NCBI GenBank assembly: GCA_024279915.1
Contig: JAJRRB010000076.1
Span: 1-64,000, forward strand
Direction of reading: 5' to 3'
Source: Deltaproteobacteria bacterium
Lineage (GTDB): Bacteria > Desulfobacterota > Desulfuromonadia > Desulfuromonadales > BM103
DNA: 64,000 nucleotides
Shown here piece after piece: positions 25,447 through 35,014 of the stretch (position 1 is the first letter of the stretch; each line of letters begins with the position of its first letter). Position numbers and translations under genes: made by a program. Below the pieces are notes generated by a model. It was not told where the DNA came from. It did not search any database and saw only the letters and a program-made list of their open reading frames with translations.

Positions 25447-26460
25447 ATGTTGATTGTAATGCACCATTCGGCGACGGATGAGCAGGTCCAAGCTGTTATC
25501 AATGCTGTCGAAATCATGGGTCTGACTGCTGAACCGATTCCCGGTAGCTTAAGGACTGCCATTGGTGTCCTTGGCAACCAGGGCTACGTTGATGATACGA
25601 CCATCCGTGAACTTTCCGGAGTTCGCGAAGTGATTCATGTCAGCAAACCTTATAAACTGGTCTCGCGGGATTTTCATCCCGAGTCTTCTATCGTTGAGGC
25701 TGGTGGTGTCAAATTTGGTGATGGTCAACCACCGGTGTTGATTGCTGGCCCTTGTTCTGTGGAAAGCGAGGAGCAGATGCTGGCTGCCGCTCGACTGGTA
25801 AAAGCAAACGGCGCACAGATGCTGCGCGGCGGAGCTTTTAAGCCGCGTACCGGTCCGCACAGCTTCCAGGGTCTTGGTTTTGAGGGGCTGAAATACCTGC
25901 GCCAGGCGGGTGATGCTGAAGGTCTGCCGGTGATTACCGAAGTCATGCGTATTGAACAGCTTGAAATGGTCTGTCGTTATGCAGATGTTTTACAGATCGG
26001 TGCCCGCAATATGCAGAACTTCGATCTTCTCAAGGAAGCGGGCAAGACGGGTCATCCGATCCTGCTCAAGCGGGGCATGAGTGCCACTATCGAGGAGTTT
26101 CTCTCTGCTGCCGAGTATATCCTCTCAGAGGGAAATCCCCGCGTCATCCTCTGCGAAAGAGGCATTCGGACCTTTGAAAAGGCCACCCGCAACACTCTTG
26201 ATCTGAGTGTTGTCCCTCTGATTCGCGAAATGAGTCACCTGCCGATTGTGGTTGACCCAAGCCATGCGACCGGGCGGCGCAGCCTGGTTGGTCCGATGGC
26301 CAAGGCAGCGATTGTGGTCGGTGCACACGGGATTATGATTGAGGTTCATCCCGATCCAGATAAGGCCCTCTGTGATGGAGCCCAGAGCCTCGATGGTGAG
26401 GGTTTCGGTGCGTTAGTCTCTGAGCTTAAGCGTTTACAGGATCTGTTGGAGTTGGTCTAA
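25447..26460 (+). CDS. aroF: 3-deoxy-7-phosphoheptulonate (DAHP) synthase, type I-beta
   Basis: A 337-residue enzyme that condenses PEP and erythrose 4-phosphate in the first shikimate step. Residues 1-70 form the ferredoxin-like N-terminal regulatory domain known in Thermotoga-type DAHP synthase. The barrel has IAGPCSVES (metal Cys), [22 protein letters not shown] (Glu), [17 protein letters not shown] and [13 protein letters not shown] (metal Asp and active-site His). AAGGAG precedes the ATG. Monocistronic. Shikimate kinase is at 34.5 kb on the opposite strand. Confidence 0.95.
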   Translation: MLIVMHHSATDEQVQAVINAVEIMGLTAEPIPGSLRTAIGVLGNQGYVDDTTIRELSGVREVIHVSKPYKLVSRDFHPESSIVEAGGVKFGDGQPPVLIAGPCSVESEEQMLAAARLVKANGAQMLRGGAFKPRTGPHSFQGLGFEGLKYLRQAGDAEGLPVITEVMRIEQLEMVCRYADVLQIGARNMQNFDLLKEAGKTGHPILLKRGMSATIEEFLSAAEYILSEGNPRVILCERGIRTFEKATRNTLDLSVVPLIREMSHLPIVVDPSHATGRRSLVGPMAKAAIVVGAHGIMIEVHPDPDKALCDGAQSLDGEGFGALVSELKRLQDLLELV

Positions 26461-26501
26461 TGCCTGGTTCCCGAATCAGATACATACACTGCCGTCCATA
26501 T

Positions 26502-27329
26502 TTACGCGATAGCCATTGACGCAAGCAGTACAACCTCTTCCAAAGGCAGACGAGTTTGAGTTTTCGCTAAGAACCCATTGGCATGAACGAAGCTGACTTC
26601 GGGATTCTCAGCAATTGCCCGGAAGTCCACATTTCTATGATCTCCGAGTCGTAAGAGTTCCCAACCGTCGCCGCGATTGGAAGGGGTAATGCTCATTACG
26701 ATCCGCTCGTCATCGAGAAATTTCAGATAGAGTTCGATAGCCAGTTTAGGCGAATTGTCAATCTCGCTGAAGACCGCTTTGAGGTGTTTCACCTGAACCA
26801 CTTTTGCTTCTGTTTTCAGCCGCTCAAGTCGTTTCATCTTGCGGCCAATCATGGCAATCATGTCCTGTCCAAAAGCCTTCATGAGAGCATAGAGAGAGTC
26901 TTGGCTACCCAGGGCCTCGACCTTGGAGAAGTTTGAAAGAATATAGCCATCGATCGGAGAAGAGCTGGCGAAGAGTACACTTGAATCCACGCCCAGATGT
27001 TCGGCTGTCTGGTATGGGCCTCTGACATCCATCATGCTCATGTGCGGGTACCACGCAAACATCAACATGGCAGCATCATGATGACCGAGATGCTTCATGA
27101 CCAGATGAAAGGCGCAGGGCAGGGATAGATCCTGATGGTGATCAAAATTGTGTTTTTCAGGAGAATAATCCATGCCGACATCGACCACATAGGTGTCTAG
27201 ATTCGCAAGGTCTTCGCTAGTCGGCTCACGGCGAAAAACTTCCGCGTTACCAAGGGTTGCAAGTAGCACGCTTACAGCAATGAAATCATCTTTATGAGCG
27301 CTTCCAGGATGTGCAATGATTTTGTACAT
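26502..27329 (-). CDS. MYG1/UPF0160-family metal-dependent phosphohydrolase-like protein
   Basis: A 275-residue protein. IAHPGSAHKDDFIAVSVLLA at residues 4-23 and DVGMDYSPEKHNFDHHQDLSL (about 51-71) match the MYG1 family, related to DHH phosphoesterases; eukaryotic MYG1 acts as an RNA exonuclease. His, Asp and DHH-type residues for metal are present. The protein is shorter than many MYG1 homologues (over 300). AGAGG precedes the ATG. Its bacterial function is not established. Confidence 0.8.
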   Translation of the reverse strand: MYKIIAHPGSAHKDDFIAVSVLLATLGNAEVFRREPTSEDLANLDTYVVDVGMDYSPEKHNFDHHQDLSLPCAFHLVMKHLGHHDAAMLMFAWYPHMSMMDVRGPYQTAEHLGVDSSVLFASSSPIDGYILSNFSKVEALGSQDSLYALMKAFGQDMIAMIGRKMKRLERLKTEAKVVQVKHLKAVFSEIDNSPKLAIELYLKFLDDERIVMSITPSNRGDGWELLRLGDHRNVDFRAIAENPEVSFVHANGFLAKTQTRLPLEEVVLLASMAIA

Positions 27330-27433
27330 TTTAACCTCTTCCTTTTTATCACCCCATTGTTACTAATTCTATCAACATTTCATCGTCATGCCACTGTAGG
27401 ATGTCTTAAAATGGAAGGAGGATCTCCTGAATT

Positions 27434-28267
27434 TTAGCCCAGCTCAAAAAGACCGATCTCCGGGCGGCAAAAAAACCTTAAGGGTAGGACGCTGGTGCCG
27501 ACACCGCGACTGACATAAAGTGGAATCCGGTGCTGACTGACCTGATAGAAACCAGCGACGAAGCGGCCGGAATAACGAGGCAGGTAGAAGGGTGGCAGGA
27601 ACGGCAGGCGTACCTGGCCGCCGTGAGTGTGGCCGCTCAGGACCAGGTTGATGTGTTCATTGAGTTGTTCATGGGAAAATGCCGGGACATGAGATAAAAG
27701 CAGGTTGAAACGCTGCGGATCAACTTCTTTTTGTAGTTGATGTAAATGATCGTTTGATGATGGGTAATCGAGGCCAAAAATAGAGAGGGCACGCCCCTTG
27801 ATATCCAGATCTGCCCGTTCATTGATCAGAAGTTTCACCCCGGCACCGGCGAAATGCCTGCGCAAATTTTCGCCCTCCAGTCGTGACCAGTATTCCCAGT
27901 TGCCCTGCACGGCGTAAATCCCATGCGTTGCTTTCAACTCTTTCAGGAAACTCAGCACACCCCGGATGTTACGCTCTTCCTCAAGATAGTCGCCGGTCAA
28001 AACAATCAGGTCCGGCTGCAAATCGGCAACCTGCTTTGCGACCCTGGCAAAATAGCTGTTGAAGCTGCTTAAGTGAAGGTCGCTGACCTGTAGAAGACGT
28101 ATCGACCCACCAGTTGAACTTGTGGGAAAGGCGATCTTCTCGAGCTGCAAGGCCTGCGGCTCATACCATACGCTATCAGCCACGACGGTACCGGCTACTC
28201 CGGCAATACCGAGGGACAAAAACCGACGTCTACTTATGCCCTTGCCGCGGCGAGTAGAAAAGGTCAT
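27434..28267 (-). CDS. Tat-exported metallophosphoesterase
   Basis: A 277-residue calcineurin-like phosphoesterase. The N-terminus ISRRRFLSLGIAGVAGTVVA is a typical twin-arginine signal. Metal ligands are visible in LLQVSDLHLSSF (D, H), VLTGDYLEE (GD), AVQGNWEYW (GN with Glu/Trp in place of GNHE/D), LLSHVP and VLSGHTHGGQV. This layout resembles the YkuE/phosphodiesterase type acting at the membrane, for instance on lipid-linked phosphates. Divergent from the flavodiiron gene. Confidence 0.9.
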   Translation of the reverse strand: MTFSTRRGKGISRRRFLSLGIAGVAGTVVADSVWYEPQALQLEKIAFPTSSTGGSIRLLQVSDLHLSSFNSYFARVAKQVADLQPDLIVLTGDYLEEERNIRGVLSFLKELKATHGIYAVQGNWEYWSRLEGENLRRHFAGAGVKLLINERADLDIKGRALSIFGLDYPSSNDHLHQLQKEVDPQRFNLLLSHVPAFSHEQLNEHINLVLSGHTHGGQVRLPFLPPFYLPRYSGRFVAGFYQVSQHRIPLYVSRGVGTSVLPLRFFCRPEIGLFELG

Positions 28268-28390
28268 TGGAACCTGCCGAAAGTTATCGTGTAGCGGTTG
28301 CCAGGATGGCTTGATTGTATTATCTTTAAAGCCTGCATCATTTGCTAATTATAGCGGGAACGATACCTAAAAGGAAAGGTGATACACATT

Positions 28391-29593
28391 ATGGAGCAAT
28401 ATCAGGAGGTCATTAACGATGTTTTCTGGGCCGGTGTCAGACATCCCGACCTGGAAATTTTCGATGAACTTTTTCCGACACATAACGGCACAACCTATAA
28501 TTCATACGTGGTTCGTGGCGAGAAAAAAACCGCTCTGATTGATACGGTCAAGGCTCCCTTTACCGATGAATTCTTTGCCAAGGTTGAAGCTGCTGTCGGT
28601 CTGGATCAGATAGATCTGGTTGTCATCAACCACACCGAGCCGGATCATTCCGGGGCTTTGGCGCGTCTGCTCGAAAAACGTCCTGACTTACCGGTTTACT
28701 GCTCCCGCCCGTCTCAGAATTTTTTGAGCCAATTGTTAAATGCGCCGTTCAATGCTCATGTTGTCAGTGATGGTGAAGAGATTGATCTGGGCGGACGGAC
28801 ACTGCGTTTTGTCCTGGCGCCCTACCTGCACTGGCCGGACACCATGTTTACTTACTTGGTCGAGGATGGCCTACTCTTTTCCTGCGACGCTTTTGGTGCT
28901 CATTACTGTGCCAGCAAGCTCTTTGATGATGAAATCCCTGATTTCTCCCACGATTTCCATTTCTATTTTGATTGCATCATGCGCCCCTTCAAAGACAAAG
29001 TGCGTACTGCTGTTACCAAAGTTGATGATCTGGAACTCAAAATGATTTGCCCATCCCATGGGCCGATTCGTCGCACAGATCCCCGTTCCGTCGTTGACTC
29101 TTATCGCCGTTGGTCTGCTCTGCCGCCGGAGCAGACAAAACCCCGAGCCCTGATGTTGACCCTCTCTGCACATGGCAACACGCATAGTATGGCGGCCGCT
29201 ATGCGCGAAGAGCTTGAAGAGAAGAACTTCAACGTGGTCGTGCTACGTTTATGTGATATGCGTGACAGTGACCTGCGCGACGAACTGGAACTGGCTGATC
29301 TGGTCATGATCGGAATTTCAACGATCAATCGTGATGCGCCGCCACAGGCATGGCATGCTCTTTCTCTCTTTTCTCTGGTGACACCCAAAGCGAAGATTGC
29401 TGCAGCATTTGGTTCCTTTGGCTGGAGCGGTGAAGCGGTCAAACTGGTTGAAGAACGGTTAAAGGGTCTGCGCTTTAAACTGCCGGTTCCGGCTCTGACA
29501 CTGCGATTTACGCCGACTGAAGAGAACTTCCGCGAGTGTCGGGAATTTGCCAGCCAACTCGCTGACCATGTTGTCGGTACGGATGCTGGTTGA
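28391..29593 (+). CDS. Flavodiiron protein (FprA/ROO type), O2 or NO reductase
   Basis: A 400-residue protein with a beta-lactamase-like diiron domain and a C-terminal flavodoxin domain. Diiron ligands are complete: HTEPDH, the His in YLHWPDTM, Asp in SCDAFGAH and His in CPSHGPI. The FMN-binding loop is LSAHGNTHSMA. Such proteins reduce oxygen to water or nitric oxide to nitrous oxide in the cytoplasm of anaerobes, usually with rubredoxin; no rubredoxin is adjacent. A GTG at 28379 is possible, but the ATG at 28391 fits the AGGAAAGG site better. Terminator follows. Confidence 0.93.
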   Translation: MEQYQEVINDVFWAGVRHPDLEIFDELFPTHNGTTYNSYVVRGEKKTALIDTVKAPFTDEFFAKVEAAVGLDQIDLVVINHTEPDHSGALARLLEKRPDLPVYCSRPSQNFLSQLLNAPFNAHVVSDGEEIDLGGRTLRFVLAPYLHWPDTMFTYLVEDGLLFSCDAFGAHYCASKLFDDEIPDFSHDFHFYFDCIMRPFKDKVRTAVTKVDDLELKMICPSHGPIRRTDPRSVVDSYRRWSALPPEQTKPRALMLTLSAHGNTHSMAAAMREELEEKNFNVVVLRLCDMRDSDLRDELELADLVMIGISTINRDAPPQAWHALSLFSLVTPKAKIAAAFGSFGWSGEAVKLVEERLKGLRFKLPVPALTLRFTPTEENFRECREFASQLADHVVGTDAG

Positions 29594-29630
29594 AAGAAGC
29601 TATAACGATTCAATGTAGACGGTGTATGTA

Positions 29631-29668
29631 CAGCGGGCAGAGTCACAAGGTTCTGCCCGCTGATTTCT
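29631..29668 (+). terminator. Terminator of the flavodiiron gene
   Basis: CAGCGGGCAGA (29631-29641) and TCTGCCCGCTG (29652-29662) form a perfect 11-bp stem followed by ATTTCTG. The stem is strong and the T-run short. Confidence 0.8.
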
Positions 29669-29690
29669 GACCTTAACGTATAGGCCTTTA

Positions 29691-31901
29691 GTGACTTCTA
29701 CAACGCAACAGGCGCAGGTTGCAGCAATTGCCGTTGTTGCTCCTCTCAATAAAACCCTCAGTTACGCAATTCCTGTAGCCTTGGCTGGAGAAGTCCGTAT
29801 TGGCAGCCGCGTCCGCGTCCCTCTCGGTCGCCGTCAGGTGGTCGGTTATGTTATGGACTGGATGGAGCTTGGCGACGCCAAGTTGAAGAATATTCTCGAA
29901 GTCATTGATCCCCATCCTCTGTTTCATGCCAATCATGCCGAATTCTATCTGCGTGCGGCACGTTATTATGCCTATCCGCCGGGCCAAGCCGTCAGAACGG
30001 CACTTCCAGCGGGACTCTCGGCCCTGGATAGCAAACCGGTGGTTTTGCGCGATAAGCTCTATCGGCCCACGACTTGTGAAGAACAACCCCAGGGTGCGCG
30101 ACAACGTGAGATCCTCGATTTTGTTCGAGCTGCCAATCATGTCAGTTTAAGTCAGCTGCGGCAGCAGTTTGCGACGCCTCATGTGGTTCTGCAACGTCTG
30201 GTGGAGTTGGGCTTCTTACATGTTGAAGAGATCGAGCGATGCCGGGATCCTTTTGCTGAAATTGCCGTGGTTGAACATCAATCTGTCGAGCTCAATCCCG
30301 CTCAGCAGCAGGCCGTAACTCAGATTGAAGAGGCTTTGTTTGACTCGGTGAGTTTTCGGTCTTTCTTGCTACATGGAGTGACCGGGAGCGGCAAAACCGA
30401 GGTCTACCTGAGGGCTATTAACAGAACCCTTGAGCAAGGTCGTAAGGCCCTGATGCTGGTGCCGGAGATTGCTCTGACGCCACAACTGGTCACCCGGTTC
30501 CGCAGTTGGTTGCAGGATCATGATGTGCGTCTGGCTGTACTGCATTCCGGGCTGTCCGATGGTGAACGCTACGATGCCTGGCGGCAGGTAGCACGGGGTG
30601 ATATCGATGTGGTGATTGGCGCACGTTCCGCTGTCGTTGCACCGCTTCCCAATCTGGGGCTGATCGTTGTCGATGAAGAGCATGACGGCAGCTACAAACA
30701 GTCAGAAGGCTTTCGCTATAACGCTCGCGACCTGGCACTGATGCGTGGCCAGATGGATGAAGCAGTGGTGATCCTGGGCAGTGCAACTCCGGTCTTGACG
30801 ACTTATCAAAGAGCTCTGGAAGGGCACCTGACTCACCTGCAACTGCCTGAGCGGACCTCCGAGCGAAAAATGCCCCAGGTGCAGCTGGTTGATCTGGCCC
30901 AACATGAGGGCGAGAGTCTATTGAGCGAACCATTGCAGAATGCTCTGTCTGAAGCCCTGGAGGGCGGAGAACAGGCTCTGCTACTTCTCAACCGCAGGGG
31001 CTATGCGCCTTTTTTGCTCTGTCATGATTGCGGTGCCGCGCTGCGATGCCCGAACTGTGATATCACCCTGACTTATTCCCAAGTGCAGCGTTCACTGCGT
31101 TGCCATTACTGCGATTTTCATCAGAGTCCACCAAATAACTGTGATCGCTGCGATGGTGTTCGGTTGCTTCCAGAGGGGATGGGTACCGAACGTCTTGAGG
31201 AAGAAATTCGACAGAACTTTCCTGATGCCCGGGTTGCACGTATGGACCGGGATACCACCAGTCGTAAAGGGGCTCATCATCGACTGATAGAGCAGATGAT
31301 GGCTGGTGAGATCGATGTTTTGATTGGCACCCAGATGATTGCCAAGGGCCACGATTTTCCCGCAGTCACTCTGGTTGGAGTTCTCAATGCTGATACGGCC
31401 CTGAACCTACCGGACTTCCGCAGCGCCGAGCGGGTTTTCTCATTACTCAGTCAGGTTGCCGGTCGGGCAGGGCGGGGTGATCGGCCTGGTCGTGTTATGA
31501 TTCAGACTTATGCGGCCGATAACTACGCGCTTGATTATGTCGCTCGTCACGACTATCAGGGCTTTGCTGAACTTGAACTGTCCCAACGCCAGGCCTTGGC
31601 ATATCCACCCTTTGGCTACCTGGTTCACCTGGTGTTAAGTGGCAACGATGAAAGCAAAGTTCACACCGCAGCAGAACAAATTTGCGCCAACCTGACTCCA
31701 GGAGCCGCGGATGTGGAAATCCTAGGCCCGGCGCCATGTCTTTTGCCGCGCCTGCGCAACAAACACCGGGTGCAGATTCTGCTGAAGGCAAAACAACGCA
31801 CTCCACTACGTCGTCAGATCGAGCGATTGGATCGTTTACGGTCGAAGTTGTCTGCCGGTGTTGTGCTTACCGTTGATGTCGACCCGGTCGACATGTTTTG
31901 A
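29691..31901 (+). CDS. priA: Primosomal protein N' (replication restart helicase PriA)
   Basis: A 736-residue helicase. The N-terminal DNA-binding domain is about 1-190. Helicase motifs are HGVTGSGKTEVYLRAI (Walker A), VDEEHDGSYKQ (DEEH box), LGSATP and QVAGRAGRGDRPG. Between them lies the zinc module with four CXXC pairs (CHDCGAALRCPNCD, CHYC, CDRC). It reloads the replisome at stalled forks. The start is a GTG without a clear ribosome site. Length is normal for PriA. Confidence 0.95.
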   Translation: MTSTTQQAQVAAIAVVAPLNKTLSYAIPVALAGEVRIGSRVRVPLGRRQVVGYVMDWMELGDAKLKNILEVIDPHPLFHANHAEFYLRAARYYAYPPGQAVRTALPAGLSALDSKPVVLRDKLYRPTTCEEQPQGARQREILDFVRAANHVSLSQLRQQFATPHVVLQRLVELGFLHVEEIERCRDPFAEIAVVEHQSVELNPAQQQAVTQIEEALFDSVSFRSFLLHGVTGSGKTEVYLRAINRTLEQGRKALMLVPEIALTPQLVTRFRSWLQDHDVRLAVLHSGLSDGERYDAWRQVARGDIDVVIGARSAVVAPLPNLGLIVVDEEHDGSYKQSEGFRYNARDLALMRGQMDEAVVILGSATPVLTTYQRALEGHLTHLQLPERTSERKMPQVQLVDLAQHEGESLLSEPLQNALSEALEGGEQALLLLNRRGYAPFLLCHDCGAALRCPNCDITLTYSQVQRSLRCHYCDFHQSPPNNCDRCDGVRLLPEGMGTERLEEEIRQNFPDARVARMDRDTTSRKGAHHRLIEQMMAGEIDVLIGTQMIAKGHDFPAVTLVGVLNADTALNLPDFRSAERVFSLLSQVAGRAGRGDRPGRVMIQTYAADNYALDYVARHDYQGFAELELSQRQALAYPPFGYLVHLVLSGNDESKVHTAAEQICANLTPGAADVEILGPAPCLLPRLRNKHRVQILLKAKQRTPLRRQIERLDRLRSKLSAGVVLTVDVDPVDMF

Positions 31902-31957
31902 TAATGGAGAAACTTTAGGATAAGACAGCTGTAAGGCTATCCAGAGAATAAGGACTT

Positions 31958-33112
31958 ATGAAGATACTACGTGTATTGATTGTTGCCGGTCTGTTGCTCC
32001 TCTCTGCCTGTGCCAAGCTACCGGAGCCACCACCTGTTGTTGAAGAACCGATTGCTGAAGAAATTCCGATTCTGCAGCCTGTCTCCTGGCAAAAGGTTTC
32101 CGGCTGGCAGAAAGACAACCCGAGCCTGGCTCTTGGTGCCTTTCTGAAAAGCTGTTCAGCGTTACGTTGGCGACCGCAATGGCAGGCGTCCTGTCAGGAG
32201 GCTCTTGCACTGGAGCATGCTTCAGAAGCTGAGGTTCGTATTTTCTTCGAACGCAACTTTGTGCCGCATCAGGTAAACCAGTCGAATGGCTCAAACGATG
32301 GCTTGCTGACCGGGTACTATGTCCCCGATCTTAAGGGCAGTCGTACTGCTTCGGCAGATTACCCTTATCCACTTTATCATCGTCCGGATGATCTTCTGGT
32401 GATCGACTTAAACGATCTATATCCTGACCTTGGCAACTACCGTCTGCGCGGTCGTATCGAAGAGAATCGGGTGATTCCTTACTGGAGCCGGAGTGATATC
32501 GACGGACAGACTCACCCGTTGGCTGGACAGGAGCTTTTCTGGGTTGCGGATGCAGTTGAGCTGTTTTTTCTGCATATTCAGGGCTCGGGTCGTATCCTGC
32601 TTGATAATGGTGAGCGGGGGATGATCAATTATGCAGAGCAGAATGGCCATCCCTACAAATCAATCGGTAAATATCTTATTGATCGCGGTGCCATGACCCG
32701 CGATCAGATGTCGATGCAGAATATCCGGGCCTGGGTCAGGGACAATCCGAGCGAAACAGGTAATGTACTTAATCAGAATCCGAGTTATGTCTTTTTCAGA
32801 GAACTGGGTGACGATATCCAGAGTCCACCAGGAGCCCTGGGTGTTCCTTTGACCCCCGGCCGCAGTCTGGCCGTCGACCGGCGCTATATTCCACTTGGGG
32901 CACCGGTCTTTATAGAAACCACCTGGCCCAACAGCGATCAGCCGTTACGGAGACTGATGATGGCTCAGGATACCGGTGGTGCCATTAAGGGCAGAATCCG
33001 TGGTGATTTTTTCTGGGGTATGGGAGCTCAGGCTGGAGAACAGGCCGGACGTATGAAACAAACCGCTAAATTCTGGGTCTTCCTCCCTCGTGTAACGGAG
33101 AATTCACAATGA
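31958..33112 (+). CDS. mltA: Membrane-bound lytic murein transglycosylase A
   Basis: A 384-residue lipoprotein. The signal peptide ends in the lipobox LLSAC, so Cys18 would be lipidated. The MltA domain is seen in LTGYYVPDLKGSRTASADYPYPLYHRPDD and FFLHIQGSGRI. The C-terminal 3D domain carries the catalytic Asp in MMAQDTGGAIKGRIRGDFFWG. It cleaves peptidoglycan with formation of 1,6-anhydromuramic ends. Its stop overlaps the yqgE start by 4 bp (ATGA). Confidence 0.95.
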   Translation: MKILRVLIVAGLLLLSACAKLPEPPPVVEEPIAEEIPILQPVSWQKVSGWQKDNPSLALGAFLKSCSALRWRPQWQASCQEALALEHASEAEVRIFFERNFVPHQVNQSNGSNDGLLTGYYVPDLKGSRTASADYPYPLYHRPDDLLVIDLNDLYPDLGNYRLRGRIEENRVIPYWSRSDIDGQTHPLAGQELFWVADAVELFFLHIQGSGRILLDNGERGMINYAEQNGHPYKSIGKYLIDRGAMTRDQMSMQNIRAWVRDNPSETGNVLNQNPSYVFFRELGDDIQSPPGALGVPLTPGRSLAVDRRYIPLGAPVFIETTWPNSDQPLRRLMMAQDTGGAIKGRIRGDFFWGMGAQAGEQAGRMKQTAKFWVFLPRVTENSQ

Positions 33113-33705
33113 GCATGATTTGCCGATCTTGGCATATTTGTCTTTTGATGCTGCTGGCCTGCGTGGCTGGAGCAAATGATTTGTATGCGTTTACCGCTGA
33201 AAAGGGGATGCTTCTGGTCGCGAACGAGAAACTTGCAGACCCGCGCTTTCGTGATCGGGTTATCCTTTTGATACAGCATGATACTCAGGGTACCGCTGGC
33301 CTGGTGGTCAACCGGACCAGTCGTTTACCTCTGGCAACGATACTTCCGGAAGGATCAAAGCTGGCCAGAGAGGGGATGACACTTTCTTATGGAGGCCCGG
33401 TTGAACCGCAAACCATGCTTGCGCTGGTGACGGTCCGAAATTATCCACCAGAACCAGCAGATGAAATTATTGAGGGCCTCTATGTGACGGGCGTGGGGGT
33501 TCTCGATGAATGGCCGGATTTTGCTGATGAAATGGTGAATTATCGGACATTTGTCGGCTATACCGGCTGGGCTCCTGGCCAGTTGCATGCTGAGGTGAAA
33601 AAGGGCGACTGGCATGTGTTGCCAGCGGATAAAGAGAGTATTTTTACTGGTGATGGGGTGGAGCTTTGGGAGCGCTTACGTGAAACGATTCCCAAAAAGG
33701 ACTAG
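33109..33705 (+). CDS. YqgE/AlgH-family protein with an N-terminal signal peptide
   Basis: A 198-residue protein. The core from about residue 30 (GMLLVANEKLADPRFRDRVILLIQHDTQGTAGLVVNRTS, then SYGGPV and RTFVGYTGWAPGQLHAEV) is clearly YqgE/AlgH (DUF179). Unlike most members, which begin right at this strand and are cytoplasmic, this one starts with a hydrophobic leader (CLLMLLACVAGANDLYA), a good signal peptide. It is translationally coupled to mltA. Export to the periplasm is therefore inferred. Function of the family is unknown. Confidence 0.88.
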   Translation: MSMICRSWHICLLMLLACVAGANDLYAFTAEKGMLLVANEKLADPRFRDRVILLIQHDTQGTAGLVVNRTSRLPLATILPEGSKLAREGMTLSYGGPVEPQTMLALVTVRNYPPEPADEIIEGLYVTGVGVLDEWPDFADEMVNYRTFVGYTGWAPGQLHAEVKKGDWHVLPADKESIFTGDGVELWERLRETIPKKD

Positions 33706-33727
33706 TAGATCGTCGGACTATCAGGGT

Positions 33728-34453
33728 TTATTCGTCACCGGTTTTCCCCAGCCGCTCAAGGAGTATTTTGACTACCGCGTCAATGCGCTCCTGGTCTTCT
33801 TCCAAAATATTCAGGAAGCGTAGACCGATTTGTGGCATCTCACCGCCCTCTTCTGGGCCAATCCATACTGCTTCAGCCAGTGCGCAGATGATGCCCTTCT
33901 TGTCGCCGATTGAAAGGTAGACTAAAACCAGTTCCGCCATCTCGACGGGAGTCTCTAGCGGCAAGCGCATGCCGCCACCGGCAAGATTAATCAGGTTTTT
34001 TTTGAATTCAGTAAGGTCTGCAGCCGAGATCCCCGATTTGATCTTGTTGAAGTTCTCATCCCAAAGCGCGCGCATATCGGCCAGGTTGCCTTTGGCACGC
34101 TCAATTCCCACCCATGCGTTGACATCCACCCGGCGATAGATGCGTCGCGAAATGAACTCAAGATTACCTTCAAATTGCAGGCGGATATCTTTACCGCTGA
34201 TACGCTCAACAAAAGATGCAATCAGACGCAGACCCATGCCCTGGTGATCAGTACGAATCTCGAATTGCATGCCCGGTTCAAAGGGGTAGGAGTCTGCTGC
34301 GTCGCAGCCGTAAGGAAGTGCGAGGTCGAGTTGCATTGGCTGACTACGCATCGCGTAGCCGGTTATGGTGTCCAAAGCCGTCCGATCCTCAGCGGTAAAA
34401 ATCCGCTTGATGAAAACTTTCTGACCTTTATTGAAATATTTTCCGTAAGACAT
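33728..34453 (-). CDS. PilZ-domain protein (YcgR-like), c-di-GMP receptor
   Basis: A 241-residue protein with an N-terminal YcgR-like beta domain (1-105) and a C-terminal PilZ domain. c-di-GMP contacts are visible as RRIYRRVDV (RXXXR, about 106-114) and NLAGGGMRL (N/DXSXXG-like, with Ala in place of Ser). An insertion of about 40 helical residues sits between the two motifs. Such proteins read c-di-GMP to control motility or secretion. The ATG is the only good start. Confidence 0.85.
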   Translation of the reverse strand: MSYGKYFNKGQKVFIKRIFTAEDRTALDTITGYAMRSQPMQLDLALPYGCDAADSYPFEPGMQFEIRTDHQGMGLRLIASFVERISGKDIRLQFEGNLEFISRRIYRRVDVNAWVGIERAKGNLADMRALWDENFNKIKSGISAADLTEFKKNLINLAGGGMRLPLETPVEMAELVLVYLSIGDKKGIICALAEAVWIGPEEGGEMPQIGLRFLNILEEDQERIDAVVKILLERLGKTGDE

Positions 34454-34481
34454 ATCGATTAAGTTTTAGTAGCAGTTTTGG

Positions 34482-35006
34482 CTATTCGTCAATTTGGCCA
34501 CAGACTGATTGCTCAATGGCTGCAGCAACCACCCCAACACTCAGGCCGCTGCCAGAAATCGTTACCTCTGCATATTGCTGGTAGAGTGGTTGGCGTTCTG
34601 CATAAAGGTGCTCATACGTTTCATTGGGGCCGATCACCAGGCCACGGTTGTCCATATCGTCCACTCTGTCGAGTAACTCTGCCAATGGAATATCGATAAA
34701 GACCAGTTGCCCCAGCTTCTTCAACCGGGTCATTGCCCGCTCACAGTACACCGCTGAACCGCCGGTGGCAACCACGCTGTGAGTAGTCTCAAGATTGCAG
34801 AGAACATCTGCTTCCAACTCCTTGAACTCTGCCAGACCCAAACGGGAAATAATCTGCTGCAAACGGCCTTGCTGCTCGGTTTGCAGCAGTAAGTCGGTGT
34901 CGACAAAATGGTAGCCGAGGCGTTTTGCCAGTAGCACACCTACGGTACTTTTGCCCGCCCCAGGCATGCCGATCAGGATGATATTCAGAGCACAGTCAGT
35001 ACGCAT
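34482..35006 (-). CDS. aroK: Shikimate kinase
   Basis: A 174-residue kinase. Walker A GMPGAGKST is at residues 13-21, the shikimate-binding DTD at about 36-38, and GGSAV is a variant of the GGG motif. The lid region reads MDNRGLVIGPNETYEHLYAERQPLYQQYA, with the conserved ERxxLY. It phosphorylates shikimate in the chorismate pathway. The gene starts 8 bp after the quinone oxidoreductase gene and is probably cotranscribed with it. Confidence 0.88.
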   Translation of the reverse strand: MRTDCALNIILIGMPGAGKSTVGVLLAKRLGYHFVDTDLLLQTEQQGRLQQIISRLGLAEFKELEADVLCNLETTHSVVATGGSAVYCERAMTRLKKLGQLVFIDIPLAELLDRVDDMDNRGLVIGPNETYEHLYAERQPLYQQYAEVTISGSGLSVGVVAAAIEQSVCGQIDE

Positions 35007-35014
35007 AATTCCGC

